Source of the DNA: Rummeliibacillus stabekisii
Lineage (GTDB): Bacteria > Bacillota > Bacilli > Bacillales_A > Planococcaceae
DNA: 64,000 nucleotides
NCBI RefSeq assembly: GCF_007988965.1
Contig: NZ_BJVD01000011.1
Location: forward strand, 1-64,000
Direction: 5' to 3'
This document shows positions 22,017 through 31,186 of this stretch, one piece after another (positions within the stretch are counted from its first letter, which is position 1; each line of letters starts with the position of its first letter). The position numbers and the translations under genes were made by a program. The notes below the pieces were generated by a model. The model saw only the letters and a list, made by a program, of their open reading frames with translations. It searched no databases and had not been told where the DNA came from.

Positions 22017-22496
22017 TTGAAAAAATTCCGAGGGAAGAGACGTTACTTTCGTAATTTATGGAGAGAGACAAAAGTTAATAATTATGATTTGAAGATTGAG
22101 AAGGATAGTTGGTTCGACTTATGGCATACGCACCTCGACTTTTATGGGTATGGAAATAATAGTTTGAAGATAAGAAAAGAACATATGAAAGCAAATATAG
22201 CGCTATATAAGGACTTTCAAGAAACACTTCAAGAACTTGAAATGCCTTATCAACTATGGATTGAAATAGTGGAAGAAGATGCAAGCTTAGATGCTATTTA
22301 CCTACATACCTCAAACCCTAATGAAAACAATTTCCCCTTTAAAATAGATAACGTAAACAGAAACTGCACGATTCCAACATATTTAAACGGGGTAATAAAC
22401 CTGAATGAATTTAATATGGGACAATATAAAAGTGAATCGAGTACCATCTATATAATTCAGAAAAAGCTATTAGAAAAGAGAGAAGAAAGTATTTGA
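22017..22496 (+). CDS. Hypothetical protein, cluster gene 3
   Basis: A 159-residue protein starting at TTG 22017, well placed 7 bases after CAGGAGGAAA. Notable segments are WFDLWHTHLDFYGYGNNS and YQLWIEIVEEDASLDAIYLHT, followed by NPNENNFPF. I recall similar hypothetical proteins in Bacillus but no assigned function. It is highly charged at the N-terminus (KKFRGKRRYFRN) with no membrane segment. Confidence 0.65.
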   Translation: MKKFRGKRRYFRNLWRETKVNNYDLKIEKDSWFDLWHTHLDFYGYGNNSLKIRKEHMKANIALYKDFQETLQELEMPYQLWIEIVEEDASLDAIYLHTSNPNENNFPFKIDNVNRNCTIPTYLNGVINLNEFNMGQYKSESSTIYIIQKKLLEKREESI

Positions 22497-22582
22497 AAAA
22501 GAGTAAACTGCTTAATTTATTTAGAGGGACTTTATTGTAAGAGATTTTAAGGACTTAGTGAATAAAATGAAGAGGAGGGATT

Positions 22583-22786
22583 ATGATGGAAGTTTCATCT
22601 TCAAGTTGGGTGGATTGGCTTCTTTTAGGCCCTGTAATTATATATTTAGTGCTAATTATAGTCGGAGTTTATATTGTAGTGAAAGTCATTAAGTTTATGA
22701 ATGCCAAAATAAAATTGGACAAAGAGAGAAATGAAAAACTCGATAAGCTAATTAGGGCAATGAATCAAGATAAAGACGCTGATTAA
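22583..22786 (+). CDS. Small single-helix membrane protein, cluster gene 4
   Basis: A 67-residue protein with one strong hydrophobic helix (WLLLGPVIIYLVLIIVGVYI), then a positively and negatively charged coil (KLDKERNEKLDKLIRAMNQ). It resembles the short DUF4083-type membrane proteins of Bacillus in shape. Start ATG 22583 or 22586 follows GGAGGGAT. Probably a membrane accessory of the neighbouring genes; function unknown. Confidence 0.6.
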   Translation: MMEVSSSSWVDWLLLGPVIIYLVLIIVGVYIVVKVIKFMNAKIKLDKERNEKLDKLIRAMNQDKDAD

Positions 22787-22827
22787 AAGCTATAAATAAT
22801 ATTGTTTTATTTATGGGAGGAAATAAT

Positions 22828-23709
22828 ATGAAGGAAATTTCAACTCTAACCCATAGCTACGAATCTACATTTTCACCAGATGATCAATTCATAGCGATGG
22901 TTACAACCTCAAAAGTAAATATTTATAAAACAATGGATTTCTCTCTATATCATAGCATTCCATTAAGAAATCCAGGCTTTATACAATTTCTCGCTAATTC
23001 AAATTTAATTTGTATTACTAACACAAGTGGAACATTGTATTTGTATAATATGAAAACTATGGAGATGGTGAAAAGATTAGTCTCCGCAAAAAATAGAAAA
23101 TTCTACGAGTCAGATTGCATTCTTCATAATGAACAATTATATAAGCTAGCTAACGTTAAAGGTGAAAATACATTGCTAGCATATGATTTAAGAAGTAATT
23201 CTTTTAAAGAGTGTTTAAAATTTGATGGTTATTATGCGAATATGCTCCAACATGTACCTAGTAAACATGAAATCCTTATTCTCAATGTGGACGGTAAATA
23301 TGGAGAGAAGGAGCAACTAATCATCTATAACTATGAAACATTAGAAAAAAGAATATGGGGTTTTCAGGAAGAGGCTTCGGATTATACATTGAATTTGTAT
23401 ACGTACAAGGAAGAGATATATGGTTATTCTATGGGAACTGTCGTTAAGATGAAAGGTCTTAATGAAAAGGTTTTAATCGTAGACCAGGAAGTATTTAATG
23501 TTCAAGATAGTATGATTACTGATATTCAATTTTCGGAAATCCATGGATTAAGAGTAATAGTAACGACTAGCAAAGTTTATATAACTGATATAAATTTTCA
23601 AGTTATACAAGAAATCGAGATAGAGTTTGGTAATCATGCTAAATTCAATCACGCCGAAGATCTATTAATACTAGGCAGCTGGAGCAAGAATAAAATATTT
23701 AAAATATAA
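22828..23709 (+). CDS. Beta-propeller-like hypothetical protein, cluster gene 5
   Basis: A 293-residue soluble protein with WD40/beta-propeller-like repeats: stretches such as TFSPDDQFIAMVTTSKVNIYK, ANSNLICITNTSGTLYLYN and LRVIVTTSKVYITDIN recur about every 40 residues. The start is ATG 22828, because the GGGAGGAAATAAT ribosome binding site lies between an upstream in-frame ATG (22813) and this codon. No signal peptide is seen. It closes the cluster, and a terminator follows. Confidence 0.65.
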   Translation: MKEISTLTHSYESTFSPDDQFIAMVTTSKVNIYKTMDFSLYHSIPLRNPGFIQFLANSNLICITNTSGTLYLYNMKTMEMVKRLVSAKNRKFYESDCILHNEQLYKLANVKGENTLLAYDLRSNSFKECLKFDGYYANMLQHVPSKHEILILNVDGKYGEKEQLIIYNYETLEKRIWGFQEEASDYTLNLYTYKEEIYGYSMGTVVKMKGLNEKVLIVDQEVFNVQDSMITDIQFSEIHGLRVIVTTSKVYITDINFQVIQEIEIEFGNHAKFNHAEDLLILGSWSKNKIFKI

Positions 23710-23718
23710 ATAATTATT

Positions 23719-23750
23719 AGACCTAATCCTAATGATAAAGGTCTTTTTTT
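23719..23750 (+). terminator. Terminator after the unknown-gene cluster
   Basis: AGACCT pairs with AGGTCT (23739-23744), with extra pairing inside, followed by seven T. Confidence 0.75.
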
Positions 23751-23857
23751 GTAGAAGGCTAAGAGAAAATCTCACCTTTCAGGGAATTAATTGATATAAA
23801 AAGGAAAATAACCTAGCATAAGGTTAATAACTAATTATCTGAAAATGAGGGATAAGC

Positions 23858-25510
23858 ATGTATTATATCATTGGAGTTGCCGTATGTATCCTATTGCTGC
23901 CTTACTTTAAATACACCAGATCGGTGGAAACGAAAAAGAGAGTGGAAGTGGAATGGGAAGAGAAACGATTTTTATCGCCTACAGAGCCTTTGGAGTCTGT
24001 GATGTCATACTGGGAGTCAACCCCCAAGCAGCCAAACGTTCATCATATCGACTCGATTACCTGGAATGATCTCTCCATGAATGAGGTCTTTCAAAAACTT
24101 AATTATACACAGACCTCAATTGGCTCTGAATATTTATATAATCAGTTGCACACCATCCAGCTTGAAAATCAAGATGCCAATGAGCCCTTATATGAGTTAA
24201 TGGAACAAGACCATGAGCTTCGGAACAAGCTGATTTATATTCTGAGAAAGCTAGGGAAAGAAAATTACTCTAATTCGTCCTCTTTTTTTTATAAAAACTA
24301 CGGGAACATTACGCATATTTGGTTTTATATCCTCTGTGGCTTTTTACCAGTAGCAAGCATTATTACAGCTTTTTTTAACCTAAAGGTGGGCATAGGGGCT
24401 CTGGTTCTATCCATGGTCTTGAATATCCTGATTTACTATAACAAAAAGCTGCATCTAGACAGTAGCTTATACGAGACATCTTATATTGCGGGAATTATCC
24501 GTGCAGGCAAGCGTCTTGCCAAGGTGAAAGATGTCGCCTTTCAGCCCTACGCTACAGGTATTCGTAAATGCATTAAGCCCATTCGCAATCTATTACATTT
24601 CGAGAAGGTTATTTCACTCGGCAAGGGTAAAGGCGAACTAGATGGTCTGTTTGAATACATACGAATCATTTTTTTGCTGGATTATATTTCGTATTATTTT
24701 ATGATCAGCATGATCTCAAAATATAAGAAAGAATACGAAATGCTCTGGAAAACAATAGGGGAGATAGATGCAGGTATTGCTGTGGCTTTCTATCGCCATT
24801 CTACAGAGGGCTATTGCACCCCTGATTTTACTGAGAAAGAAGAAGTAACGTTTACTGATTTGTATCATCCACTTATTAATAAACCTGTAAAAAATTCATC
24901 CGAGATTCTTAAACAGACGTTGATTACAGGTTCCAATGCTTCAGGAAAATCCACCTTTATGAAGGCTGTCGCGATTAACGCGATATTGGCTCAAACCATT
25001 CATACAGTCCATGCTAAATCTTGGAGCATGAAGCCTAGCTATGTCCTTTCCTCCATGGCTATTCAGGATAATGTCATCGACGGGGACAGTTATTTCAAAG
25101 CGGAAATCAAATCGTTAAAACGTATCATCAAAAAAATCGAATCAGGTGTTCCTTGCTTAGTATTTATCGATGAAATTCTTCGTGGGACGAATACAGTGGA
25201 ACGAATTGCCGCATCTGCCTCTATGATGGACTGGCTGACAAAGCATCCGGGCATGATTATGATCGCATCACATGATATCGAATTGACAACCATCGCTGGA
25301 TTTGATAACTATCATTTCCGAGAAACAGTCCAAGATGATGGTGTCTATTTCGACTATCAAATTCATAAGGGTCCATCCACCACGAAAAATGCGATTAAGC
25401 TGCTAGAGATTATGGACTATCCTTCTTCTGTTACAGCTTTGGCAAACTCATTAGCAGAGGAGTTTGATGAGAAGGGAGAATGGAGTTTTCCCGCAGAAAC
25501 CACGAAATAA
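23858..25510 (+). CDS. Membrane-anchored MutS-like ATPase
   Basis: A 550-residue protein with a MutS-type ABC ATPase domain at the C-terminus. Walker A is TGSNASGKST (residues 357-366), Walker B/D-loop IDEILRGTNTVER (from about 437) and the H-loop IASHDIELT. The N-terminus has a hydrophobic start (YYIIGVAVCILLLPYF), and two more hydrophobic segments lie near 150-195. The mismatch-recognition and connector domains of true MutS are absent, so it is not the repair protein. Such membrane MutS relatives are widespread in Bacillales with unknown function. It stands alone with its own start ATG 23858. Confidence 0.85.
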   Translation: MYYIIGVAVCILLLPYFKYTRSVETKKRVEVEWEEKRFLSPTEPLESVMSYWESTPKQPNVHHIDSITWNDLSMNEVFQKLNYTQTSIGSEYLYNQLHTIQLENQDANEPLYELMEQDHELRNKLIYILRKLGKENYSNSSSFFYKNYGNITHIWFYILCGFLPVASIITAFFNLKVGIGALVLSMVLNILIYYNKKLHLDSSLYETSYIAGIIRAGKRLAKVKDVAFQPYATGIRKCIKPIRNLLHFEKVISLGKGKGELDGLFEYIRIIFLLDYISYYFMISMISKYKKEYEMLWKTIGEIDAGIAVAFYRHSTEGYCTPDFTEKEEVTFTDLYHPLINKPVKNSSEILKQTLITGSNASGKSTFMKAVAINAILAQTIHTVHAKSWSMKPSYVLSSMAIQDNVIDGDSYFKAEIKSLKRIIKKIESGVPCLVFIDEILRGTNTVERIAASASMMDWLTKHPGMIMIASHDIELTTIAGFDNYHFRETVQDDGVYFDYQIHKGPSTTKNAIKLLEIMDYPSSVTALANSLAEEFDEKGEWSFPAETTK

Positions 25511-25534
25511 CGATTCAAGAAAAAGAGGTAACAT

Positions 25535-25556
25535 TCGAGTGGCTTTTGCCACTCGA
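25535..25556. terminator. Hairpin between convergent genes
   Basis: TCGAGTGGC pairs perfectly with GCCACTCGA around a TTTT loop. The T tract is weak on both strands, so efficiency is uncertain. Confidence 0.55.
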
Positions 25557-25557
25557 G

Positions 25558-25971
25558 TTATATATCATATTTTTCTTTAAAAACCGGACTTAGTTCACTC
25601 CAAATATCAAATTTATTGCCATCCAAATCATAAAACACAAAATTTCTTCCGGCATGTCCTCTGTTTTCAATCTCTCCTACATGTACTTCTTTTTCAATAA
25701 ATTCACGATGAATGGTTTCTAATGCATGCATCCCGTTGACTTCAAATGTCAGAGAAAAGCGTTCATTGCCATGTGCATCATAAAAGTTGAAGCTTTCGTC
25801 TGCTGGAGATCGAACAAGGAAAACACTTTGATTAGCTAAGTCAAGAATCGCCTTTTCTTCGTCTTTATAATTTAATATCGCACCAAGTTTATTTACATAC
25901 CATTCACTTGAGAGTCCAACATCTGAAACTGGTATATAAATAGTACCAACTCTTTGTAATTTTTCCGCCAT
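25558..25971 (-). CDS. VOC (glyoxalase/bleomycin-resistance fold) protein
   Basis: A 137-residue protein of the vicinal-oxygen-chelate superfamily, usually a metal-dependent enzyme or small-molecule binder. It shows the family's start GTIYIPVSDVGLSSEWYVNKLG and the closing FVFYDLDGNKFDIWSE. The start is ATG 25971 because AAAGGAGAAAATCAG lies directly upstream; eight more in-frame codons precede this site. Substrate unknown. Confidence 0.82.
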   Translation of the reverse strand: MAEKLQRVGTIYIPVSDVGLSSEWYVNKLGAILNYKDEEKAILDLANQSVFLVRSPADESFNFYDAHGNERFSLTFEVNGMHALETIHREFIEKEVHVGEIENRGHAGRNFVFYDLDGNKFDIWSELSPVFKEKYDI

Positions 25972-26136
25972 CTGATTTTCTCCTTTTTCGGCCAATTTAT
26001 GTTATATATTGTTCTATCGATACCCAGCTAATTCCTTTTATCTACAGGAGTTTGTAGGGATTCTTTTTCTAAGCTCTTGGATTTTTTCTTTTCCGCTCAC
26101 GTGATACAATAGAGGAACTGAAACGGAGGATGCAGA

Positions 26137-27501
26137 ATGACAGCACCAGTTAAGAAAAATGATCGTTTAACGGTTGATATAGAGGATTTAACACATGATG
26201 GAGCAGGCGTCGCAAAGATAAACGGTTACCCGCTCTTTGTTCAAGGCGCGTTGCCCGATGAGCGAGTAGAAATCCATGTACTAAAAACATTGAAAAACTA
26301 TGGCTTTGCCAAAATTATAAATATAGAAATTCCTTCACCTGACAGGGTCGATGCAACATGCCCAGTGTATGATCAATGTGGCGGATGCCAGCTACAACAC
26401 CTATCCTATGCGGGGCAACTGAAATGGAAGGAAAAAATGGTGCGCGATGTGATGGAACGTATCGGCAAAATTGATGTGCCTGTCCTTCCAGTAAAAGGCA
26501 TGGAAAACCCATGGAATTACCGTAACAAAGCGCAGATTCCATTTGGCGTAAATGGGGAAGCACCGATCGCTGGATTTTATAAAACTAAATCCCACGCCAT
26601 CGTCGACACAGAACGCTGCTTAATTCAAACACCGGAAGCGGACGCCATTTTAGAAGGGTTAAAACCGCAGCTTTGGAAGCTCGGCATCAAACCTTATAAC
26701 GAAGAAACGAAACAAGGCATGCTGCGACACGTGGTAGTTCGAAAAGCGCGCGCGACAGAGGAAGTCATGGTTGTCCTTGTCACAAAGAAACGTAAATTCC
26801 CGCAGGCAGAAGAAGCAGTGGCACTTATCCGTAAGCTTATTCCGAATGTCAAATCGATTATGCAAAACATCAATGGGGAAAACACTAATGTCATCTTTGG
26901 CAACGAAACCATCAACCTATGGGGTCAAGACACGATTGAGGACCATATCGGTGACGTACGCTTTGAAATCTCAGCACGTTCCTTCTACCAAGTGAACCCA
27001 ATCCAAACTGAAGTACTGTACAAGCAAGCGTTAGATTATGCAAATCTAACAGGCGAAGAAACAGTCATCGACGCATACTGTGGTATTGGAACGATCTCCT
27101 TATTTATGGCTAAAAAAGCTAAATTTGTGATGGGGGTTGAAATTGTTCCTCAAGCGATTGAAGACGCCAAACGAAATGCTAAACTAAACTGCTTGGACAA
27201 CACTTACTTTGAAGCTGGCCCAGCCGAAGAAGTCATTCCTCGCTGGTACAAAGAAGGCAAAACGGCCGACGTTCTAATGGTAGACCCACCAAGAAAAGGC
27301 TGCGATGAAGCATTGCTTAAAACCATCCTAGAGCAACGTCCAAAACGCATTGTCTATGTCTCATGCAATCCATCTACATTGGCAAGGGATTTAAGAATTC
27401 TAGAAGACGGCGGCTACAAAACAAAAGAAGTGCAGCCAGTGGACATGTTCCCGCATACGGGGCATTGTGAATGCTGTGCGTGGCTTGAACTAGCTGACTA
27501 A
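26137..27501 (+). CDS. rlmCD: 23S rRNA (uracil-C5)-methyltransferase RlmCD
   Basis: SAM-dependent enzyme that makes m5U747 and m5U1939 in 23S rRNA in B. subtilis (YefA). The 454-residue protein has an N-terminal TRAM domain, a [4Fe-4S] cluster site (C75, C81, C84 in CPVYDQCGGC, and C161), the SAM-binding DAYCGIGTISLF and the catalytic C410 in VYVSCNPSTLA. The C-terminus HTGHCECCAWLELAD is intact. The gene's 3' end is the insertion point of the mobile element that follows 8 bases later. In streptococci the paralogue rumA is used the same way by integrative elements. Confidence 0.95.
   Translation: MTAPVKKNDRLTVDIEDLTHDGAGVAKINGYPLFVQGALPDERVEIHVLKTLKNYGFAKIINIEIPSPDRVDATCPVYDQCGGCQLQHLSYAGQLKWKEKMVRDVMERIGKIDVPVLPVKGMENPWNYRNKAQIPFGVNGEAPIAGFYKTKSHAIVDTERCLIQTPEADAILEGLKPQLWKLGIKPYNEETKQGMLRHVVVRKARATEEVMVVLVTKKRKFPQAEEAVALIRKLIPNVKSIMQNINGENTNVIFGNETINLWGQDTIEDHIGDVRFEISARSFYQVNPIQTEVLYKQALDYANLTGEETVIDAYCGIGTISLFMAKKAKFVMGVEIVPQAIEDAKRNAKLNCLDNTYFEAGPAEEVIPRWYKEGKTADVLMVDPPRKGCDEALLKTILEQRPKRIVYVSCNPSTLARDLRILEDGGYKTKEVQPVDMFPHTGHCECCAWLELAD
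27463..27471 (+). repeat. Putative attL core
   Basis: CATTGTGAA within codons for HCE near the end of rlmCD. It repeats at 39358-39366 in the same protein context. Confidence 0.45.
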
Positions 27502-27508
27502 TCCTTAT

Positions 27509-29064
27509 TTAAGCGTGTTTTTCAACATAGGCCTTATTCGGATGTGTCTTTGGTATATCTAGCTTAATATTGGTTGAAACATAAAAAGCAGACGGTTTAG
27601 AAGTGCGATAATGCACCTCTAATTGGCCGTCTGCTTTTACTGTTATTTTATGAATGAACCGCACTAATATTGTAGGGGTTAACTCTTTAATTGGTTTCTT
27701 TGGATTAAGTTGACTAAGGATATAAGCCTTCAATTCTTCTTCGTCTACAACCATCCCAGAAGCTTCAGATTTCAAATTCTCTAGTTTCTTGACTAATTGC
27801 TCTATTTTTGGATTCAACTTCATGATAAGTCCATCATATGCGTCTTGATCAATTTTCTCGTCTAAAAGCATATCTAGCGCTTTTTGTTTGCGGGCTTTCA
27901 AAGAATCCAGCTCAACTTGTATTACATCACTATTCGAAAGGGATTTTGCTTTGGCTAATTCTTTCTTGGTACGAGCAACCAACAATTTTTCAGTAGCTGC
28001 CTTTGAAATGTTCGAGAAATAAAGTTGATTTAAGTCATCCAATAGCGCTTGACTTAATAATAGCTCCTTTGGACGGAAGTTTTCAGGGCAAGCCTTTTTA
28101 CCAAATTTATTTTGTCTTCCACAAACATAACGGTCTCGCTTAAAGTGCATTCCTGCACCGCACGCCCACAAAAGAGTAAACCCGTAAATAGATGTGGATT
28201 CTGCTGTGAGCGAATTTGTTTACGAGATTGTATCAATTGTTGAACAAGGTTGAAATCTTCCTTAGTAATGATTGGCTCATGTGTATTTTCACGTATAATC
28301 CAATCCTCGGGTTTATTTACAATCCGCTTAATTGTGGCTGGCGAAATCATAGTAGTCTTTTTCGCTATTAAGCACCCTGTGTAGATTTCGCGTTCCAAGA
28401 TTTGGCGGATGGTTGAGCCATGCCAAAAGACACCAGCATTTTTATGTCCTTTACGCAGAGCAGGTGTGGGGACGTTTTCGTTATAAAGAGAACGACCAAT
28501 TGCGTCAAAGCTTTTTCCAGCAATATATTCTTCGTAAATTCGCTTTACGATTTCTGCACTACCATCATTAGAAATAAGTAGTTTTCCATTATTTAAATCG
28601 TATCCATAAGGGGCGTCATCGAAGCGACCAGACTTTGCGCGAACATCATAAGAGTCCTTTATCCGTTTACTTGTACGTGCCGCCTCTGCTTCAGAAAGCC
28701 AAGCAAACAATCCGAAATTTATACCATTGTCCTCAAAAGTATTAATAGCTCCATCTAGCGTAATGAAGTGAATTTGATTCATTATTAGAACGTTTTTAAA
28801 CTCATATGAAAATTCCCCGTTACGAGAAATACGAGATAGCTCTTTAGCAACGACAACATCAAATTTTTTATTTTTGGCATCTTGGATAAGCTCCTGAATT
28901 CCATCTCGATTAGATTTCGAACCGGATTTTACATCGGTATAAACTTTGTAAAGCTCCCAGCCTTTATCTTGAATGAAGTTATCAAAGAGCTTTATTTGCG
29001 TTGGAATAGACGTTTTTTGTCCATCAGATCCAGTTGATACACGGGCATAAACTGCACACCTCAT
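27509..29064 (-). pseudogene. Large serine recombinase, split by a one-base frameshift
   Basis: Resolvase-type integrase of about 518 residues if repaired. The N-terminal part (29064 down to about 28165) has the resolvase domain MRCAVYARVST with nucleophile S10, the VAKELSRISRNG segment and a recombinase domain. The zinc ribbon starts LLFCG in one frame and continues ACGAGMHF...YVCGRQ...KKACPE in the next, so one G is missing from a G run at 28165-28167 (TGTGGGCG instead of TGTGGGGCG). The C-terminal part is an ordinary coiled coil and ends 8 bases from rlmCD. ATG 29064 is the start, 9 bases after AAGGAGG. Either truly inactivated or a homopolymer error in the assembly. Confidence 0.85.
27583..27638. 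repeat. 12-bp inverted repeat inside the recombinase 3' end
   Basis: AAAAGCAGACGG pairs with CCGTCTGCTTTT (27627-27638) across a 32-base gap. A second, diverged copy of the whole block lies at 39399-39455. It may act as a terminator hairpin for transcripts leaving rlmCD. Confidence 0.6.
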
Positions 29065-29065
29065 G

Positions 29066-29212
29066 TTATACATCCTCCTTGTCAGAAGATGTAGTAGAGT
29101 TCACCTTGATATAAGCATAAAACTGTTCAATATAAGTGTCAAACAGGACTTCAAAAGTTTGTGAAATTGCAATAATGGGATCATCATCAGCAAAGTTTCG
29201 TGTGATTTTCAT
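29066..29212 (-). CDS. 48-residue protein translationally coupled to the serine recombinase
   Basis: A short gene starting ATG 29212 after a CGGAGGGAAAC ribosome binding site. Its TAA ends one base before the recombinase ATG, and the recombinase ribosome binding site lies inside it, so the two are coupled. The peptide begins MKITRNFADDDPIIAISQT and continues with an aromatic helix and a Ser/Thr-rich, charged end. I recognise no family. Small genes in this position can be accessory factors of integrases; here that is an inference. Confidence 0.65.
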   Translation of the reverse strand: MKITRNFADDDPIIAISQTFEVLFDTYIEQFYAYIKVNSTTSSDKEDV

Positions 29213-29241
29213 GTTTCCCTCCGAAAAGTGTTAAATAAATT

Positions 29242-29255
29242 CTTTTGGCCAAAAG
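29242..29255. promoter_or_regulatory. Perfect 14-bp palindrome upstream of the recombinase operon
   Basis: CTTTTGGCCAAAAG lies 30 bases before the 48-residue gene, in the 377-base gap 29213-29589. It is in the right place for an operator of the leftward recombinase transcript. The remaining gap holds only AT-rich sequence and the terminator at 29353. Confidence 0.4.
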
Positions 29256-29345
29256 TATAAATATTATAAATGCGTTTTTTTCATATTCTAATAGCAAAAT
29301 TTAGGCATAAAGTATCATTTGTTGGTTTATCAGGAAGATTTGAAT

Positions 29346-29378
29346 GAAAAAAAGGGTAGCAGAATTAACTGCTACCCT
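29346..29378 (-). terminator. Leftward terminator
   Basis: AGGGTAGCAG (29353-29362) pairs perfectly with CTGCTACCCT (29369-29378). Read on the minus strand it is followed by a T run. It would shield the recombinase operon from transcription entering from the right. Confidence 0.75.
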
Positions 29379-29574
29379 TGGATTATTAGGCTGGTCTATT
29401 TTCTACTTTTGGTTTTTAAACTAAGCAATAAATTTTTTATAAAAAATAGTTATAGAAGTTTCATCAGGTTTATAAAATCCTCCAATGAAAATAATTAATT
29501 TACTATAAAATACTCTTTTGAAGTTATAAAAGATAAAACCCCTGTAAATAATATCTAAATATAAAACAGAATTT

Positions 29575-31128
29575 ATGGGGGAGACTATATTGACATTTTT
29601 TAATTATAACTGTTTTGCACATTTATTTTTATCAGTTAATGATGTAAATAAACTTGAACCTCACATTTATAACCTCGAAGCTATAAAAAAGATAAATAAA
29701 GCTTCATTTTCCGAGTTAAAATTTAAAGAATATTATTACTTTAAAATGCCTAAATGTGGACATTTAAAGCGTTCCAGTTTGGTTTATTTTAAAACACATA
29801 AACTAAATAACACTTTTGATAAATTAGTATGCGATATATGTAAATTGTTAAAAAACAGTCAGATTTCTTACGGGAAATTAAAATCTATTTATTCTCGTTC
29901 CAACAAAGTGCCATTGCATGAAATAAAAAAAAGAGGAGTCCCTGTTATTTTATTATGTGGAAAATGTGATTCAGTTACCGAATATAAAGAAATTAGATGG
30001 GTACTAAATAATTTTAAAATTGATAGTGAGTATGATTACTGTAATAATAAATGTAAATCCATAGGGAAAAGGTATCCAGAATTAAAACCGTTTTGGGATA
30101 CTAATGAAAATAATCAATGTATTTTTGATGTAGTTGCAACTGATGAAAATATGAGCCACAAAAAATTCGCATTTACTTGCCCCCTTTGTGAATCAATTAG
30201 TTCCTATACGCCTTATAATGTCATTAATAATAGTTCAAGATGTCAAGCACATAAAAATAGCCGAACATCATTTGCAGAAACAGCAATTTATCTATCATTC
30301 AAACGTTCTCTTGGAAATATTCCCTTTTTGTCTATTACCCATCAACATAAATATAATGGGAAAAATGAATTTGATATTTATATTTCGCTGAAGGGAAATA
30401 ATAATAAAGCTTTTGCAATAGAGTATGATGGAATGTTTCATCTAGGTACAAACTTAAATGATGATCACAAAAGTCTATATGCTAAAAAGAATGAGATTCA
30501 CTTAATACGTGTAAGGGAATTAGGGATAATAAACACACCCCTTTTAGTTCCAGTCTCAATTATTCAGCGTAAAAGCATTAAAAAGATAGAACTAAACGAT
30601 ATTATTCGTACTTTATTAAAAGAATTTAAAACATGGTTTGCTAAACAAAATATTCTCGAGAAGAATTATTGTTCAGAGGTGTTTACTGCAATCGATTCTG
30701 GAATAAATAATGTCGATGTGATAAAGGATGAATTGGAGATTTATGATGCAATATATTATAAACCAAAAAAATTACTAAAAGACAATATTACATTAAAGCC
30801 TATATGGGAACAGTTGCATCCTCATTTTAAAGTCACACATGGTAATATTATTGCTGAAAATGAACAAGACATTTCTCGGCCATTTATTTGTCAAAAATGT
30901 AATCATGAGTGGTCACAAACGGTCAAAACTGTAGTGAGCAACTACAAGAAAACAGTAAATGGAAGTACAGGTTGCCCATCGTGTAGTAATAAAGTTAAGT
31001 CTAATACCGAAAGATTAATATTAGAAGCTCGCAATTTAAGAAGACAAAATTTAACGTTAATTGAAATTGGGAAAATTATCAACAGAAGCCAACCTACATT
31101 ATCGGGATGGAAACTTGACGAAATGTAG
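29575..31128 (+). CDS. Zinc-ribbon protein with PD-(D/E)XK/Vsr-like nuclease segment and C-terminal HTH
   Basis: A 517-residue protein, product not firmly recognised. At least five CxxC pairs are visible (about residues 86, 127, 201, 439 and 467); the last two sit in a FICQKCNHEW...GCPSCSN zinc ribbon of the kind found in DNA-binding proteins. The middle has HKYNGKNEFDIYI followed by AFAIEYDGMFH and a lysine-rich segment, which resembles the D...ExxxG...K core of Vsr/PD-(D/E)XK endonucleases. The end, LTLIEIGKIINRSQPTLSG, looks like a helix-turn-helix. Start ATG 29575; GGGGGAG followed by TTG 29590 is an equally good start. It may be a defence or element-borne nuclease. Confidence 0.6.
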   Translation: MGETILTFFNYNCFAHLFLSVNDVNKLEPHIYNLEAIKKINKASFSELKFKEYYYFKMPKCGHLKRSSLVYFKTHKLNNTFDKLVCDICKLLKNSQISYGKLKSIYSRSNKVPLHEIKKRGVPVILLCGKCDSVTEYKEIRWVLNNFKIDSEYDYCNNKCKSIGKRYPELKPFWDTNENNQCIFDVVATDENMSHKKFAFTCPLCESISSYTPYNVINNSSRCQAHKNSRTSFAETAIYLSFKRSLGNIPFLSITHQHKYNGKNEFDIYISLKGNNNKAFAIEYDGMFHLGTNLNDDHKSLYAKKNEIHLIRVRELGIINTPLLVPVSIIQRKSIKKIELNDIIRTLLKEFKTWFAKQNILEKNYCSEVFTAIDSGINNVDVIKDELEIYDAIYYKPKKLLKDNITLKPIWEQLHPHFKVTHGNIIAENEQDISRPFICQKCNHEWSQTVKTVVSNYKKTVNGSTGCPSCSNKVKSNTERLILEARNLRRQNLTLIEIGKIINRSQPTLSGWKLDEM

Positions 31129-31186
31129 ACCATTTAAAAGGAAAAGTAATACGGCAGGTTGTTAATTAACAAGCTGCCCATATTAA

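Noticed and set aside
28054-28171. Overlap of the two recombinase halves as a programmed ribosomal frameshift
   Set aside because: No slippery heptamer is present. The shift sits in a plain G run inside the zinc ribbon, best explained by a deletion or sequencing error.
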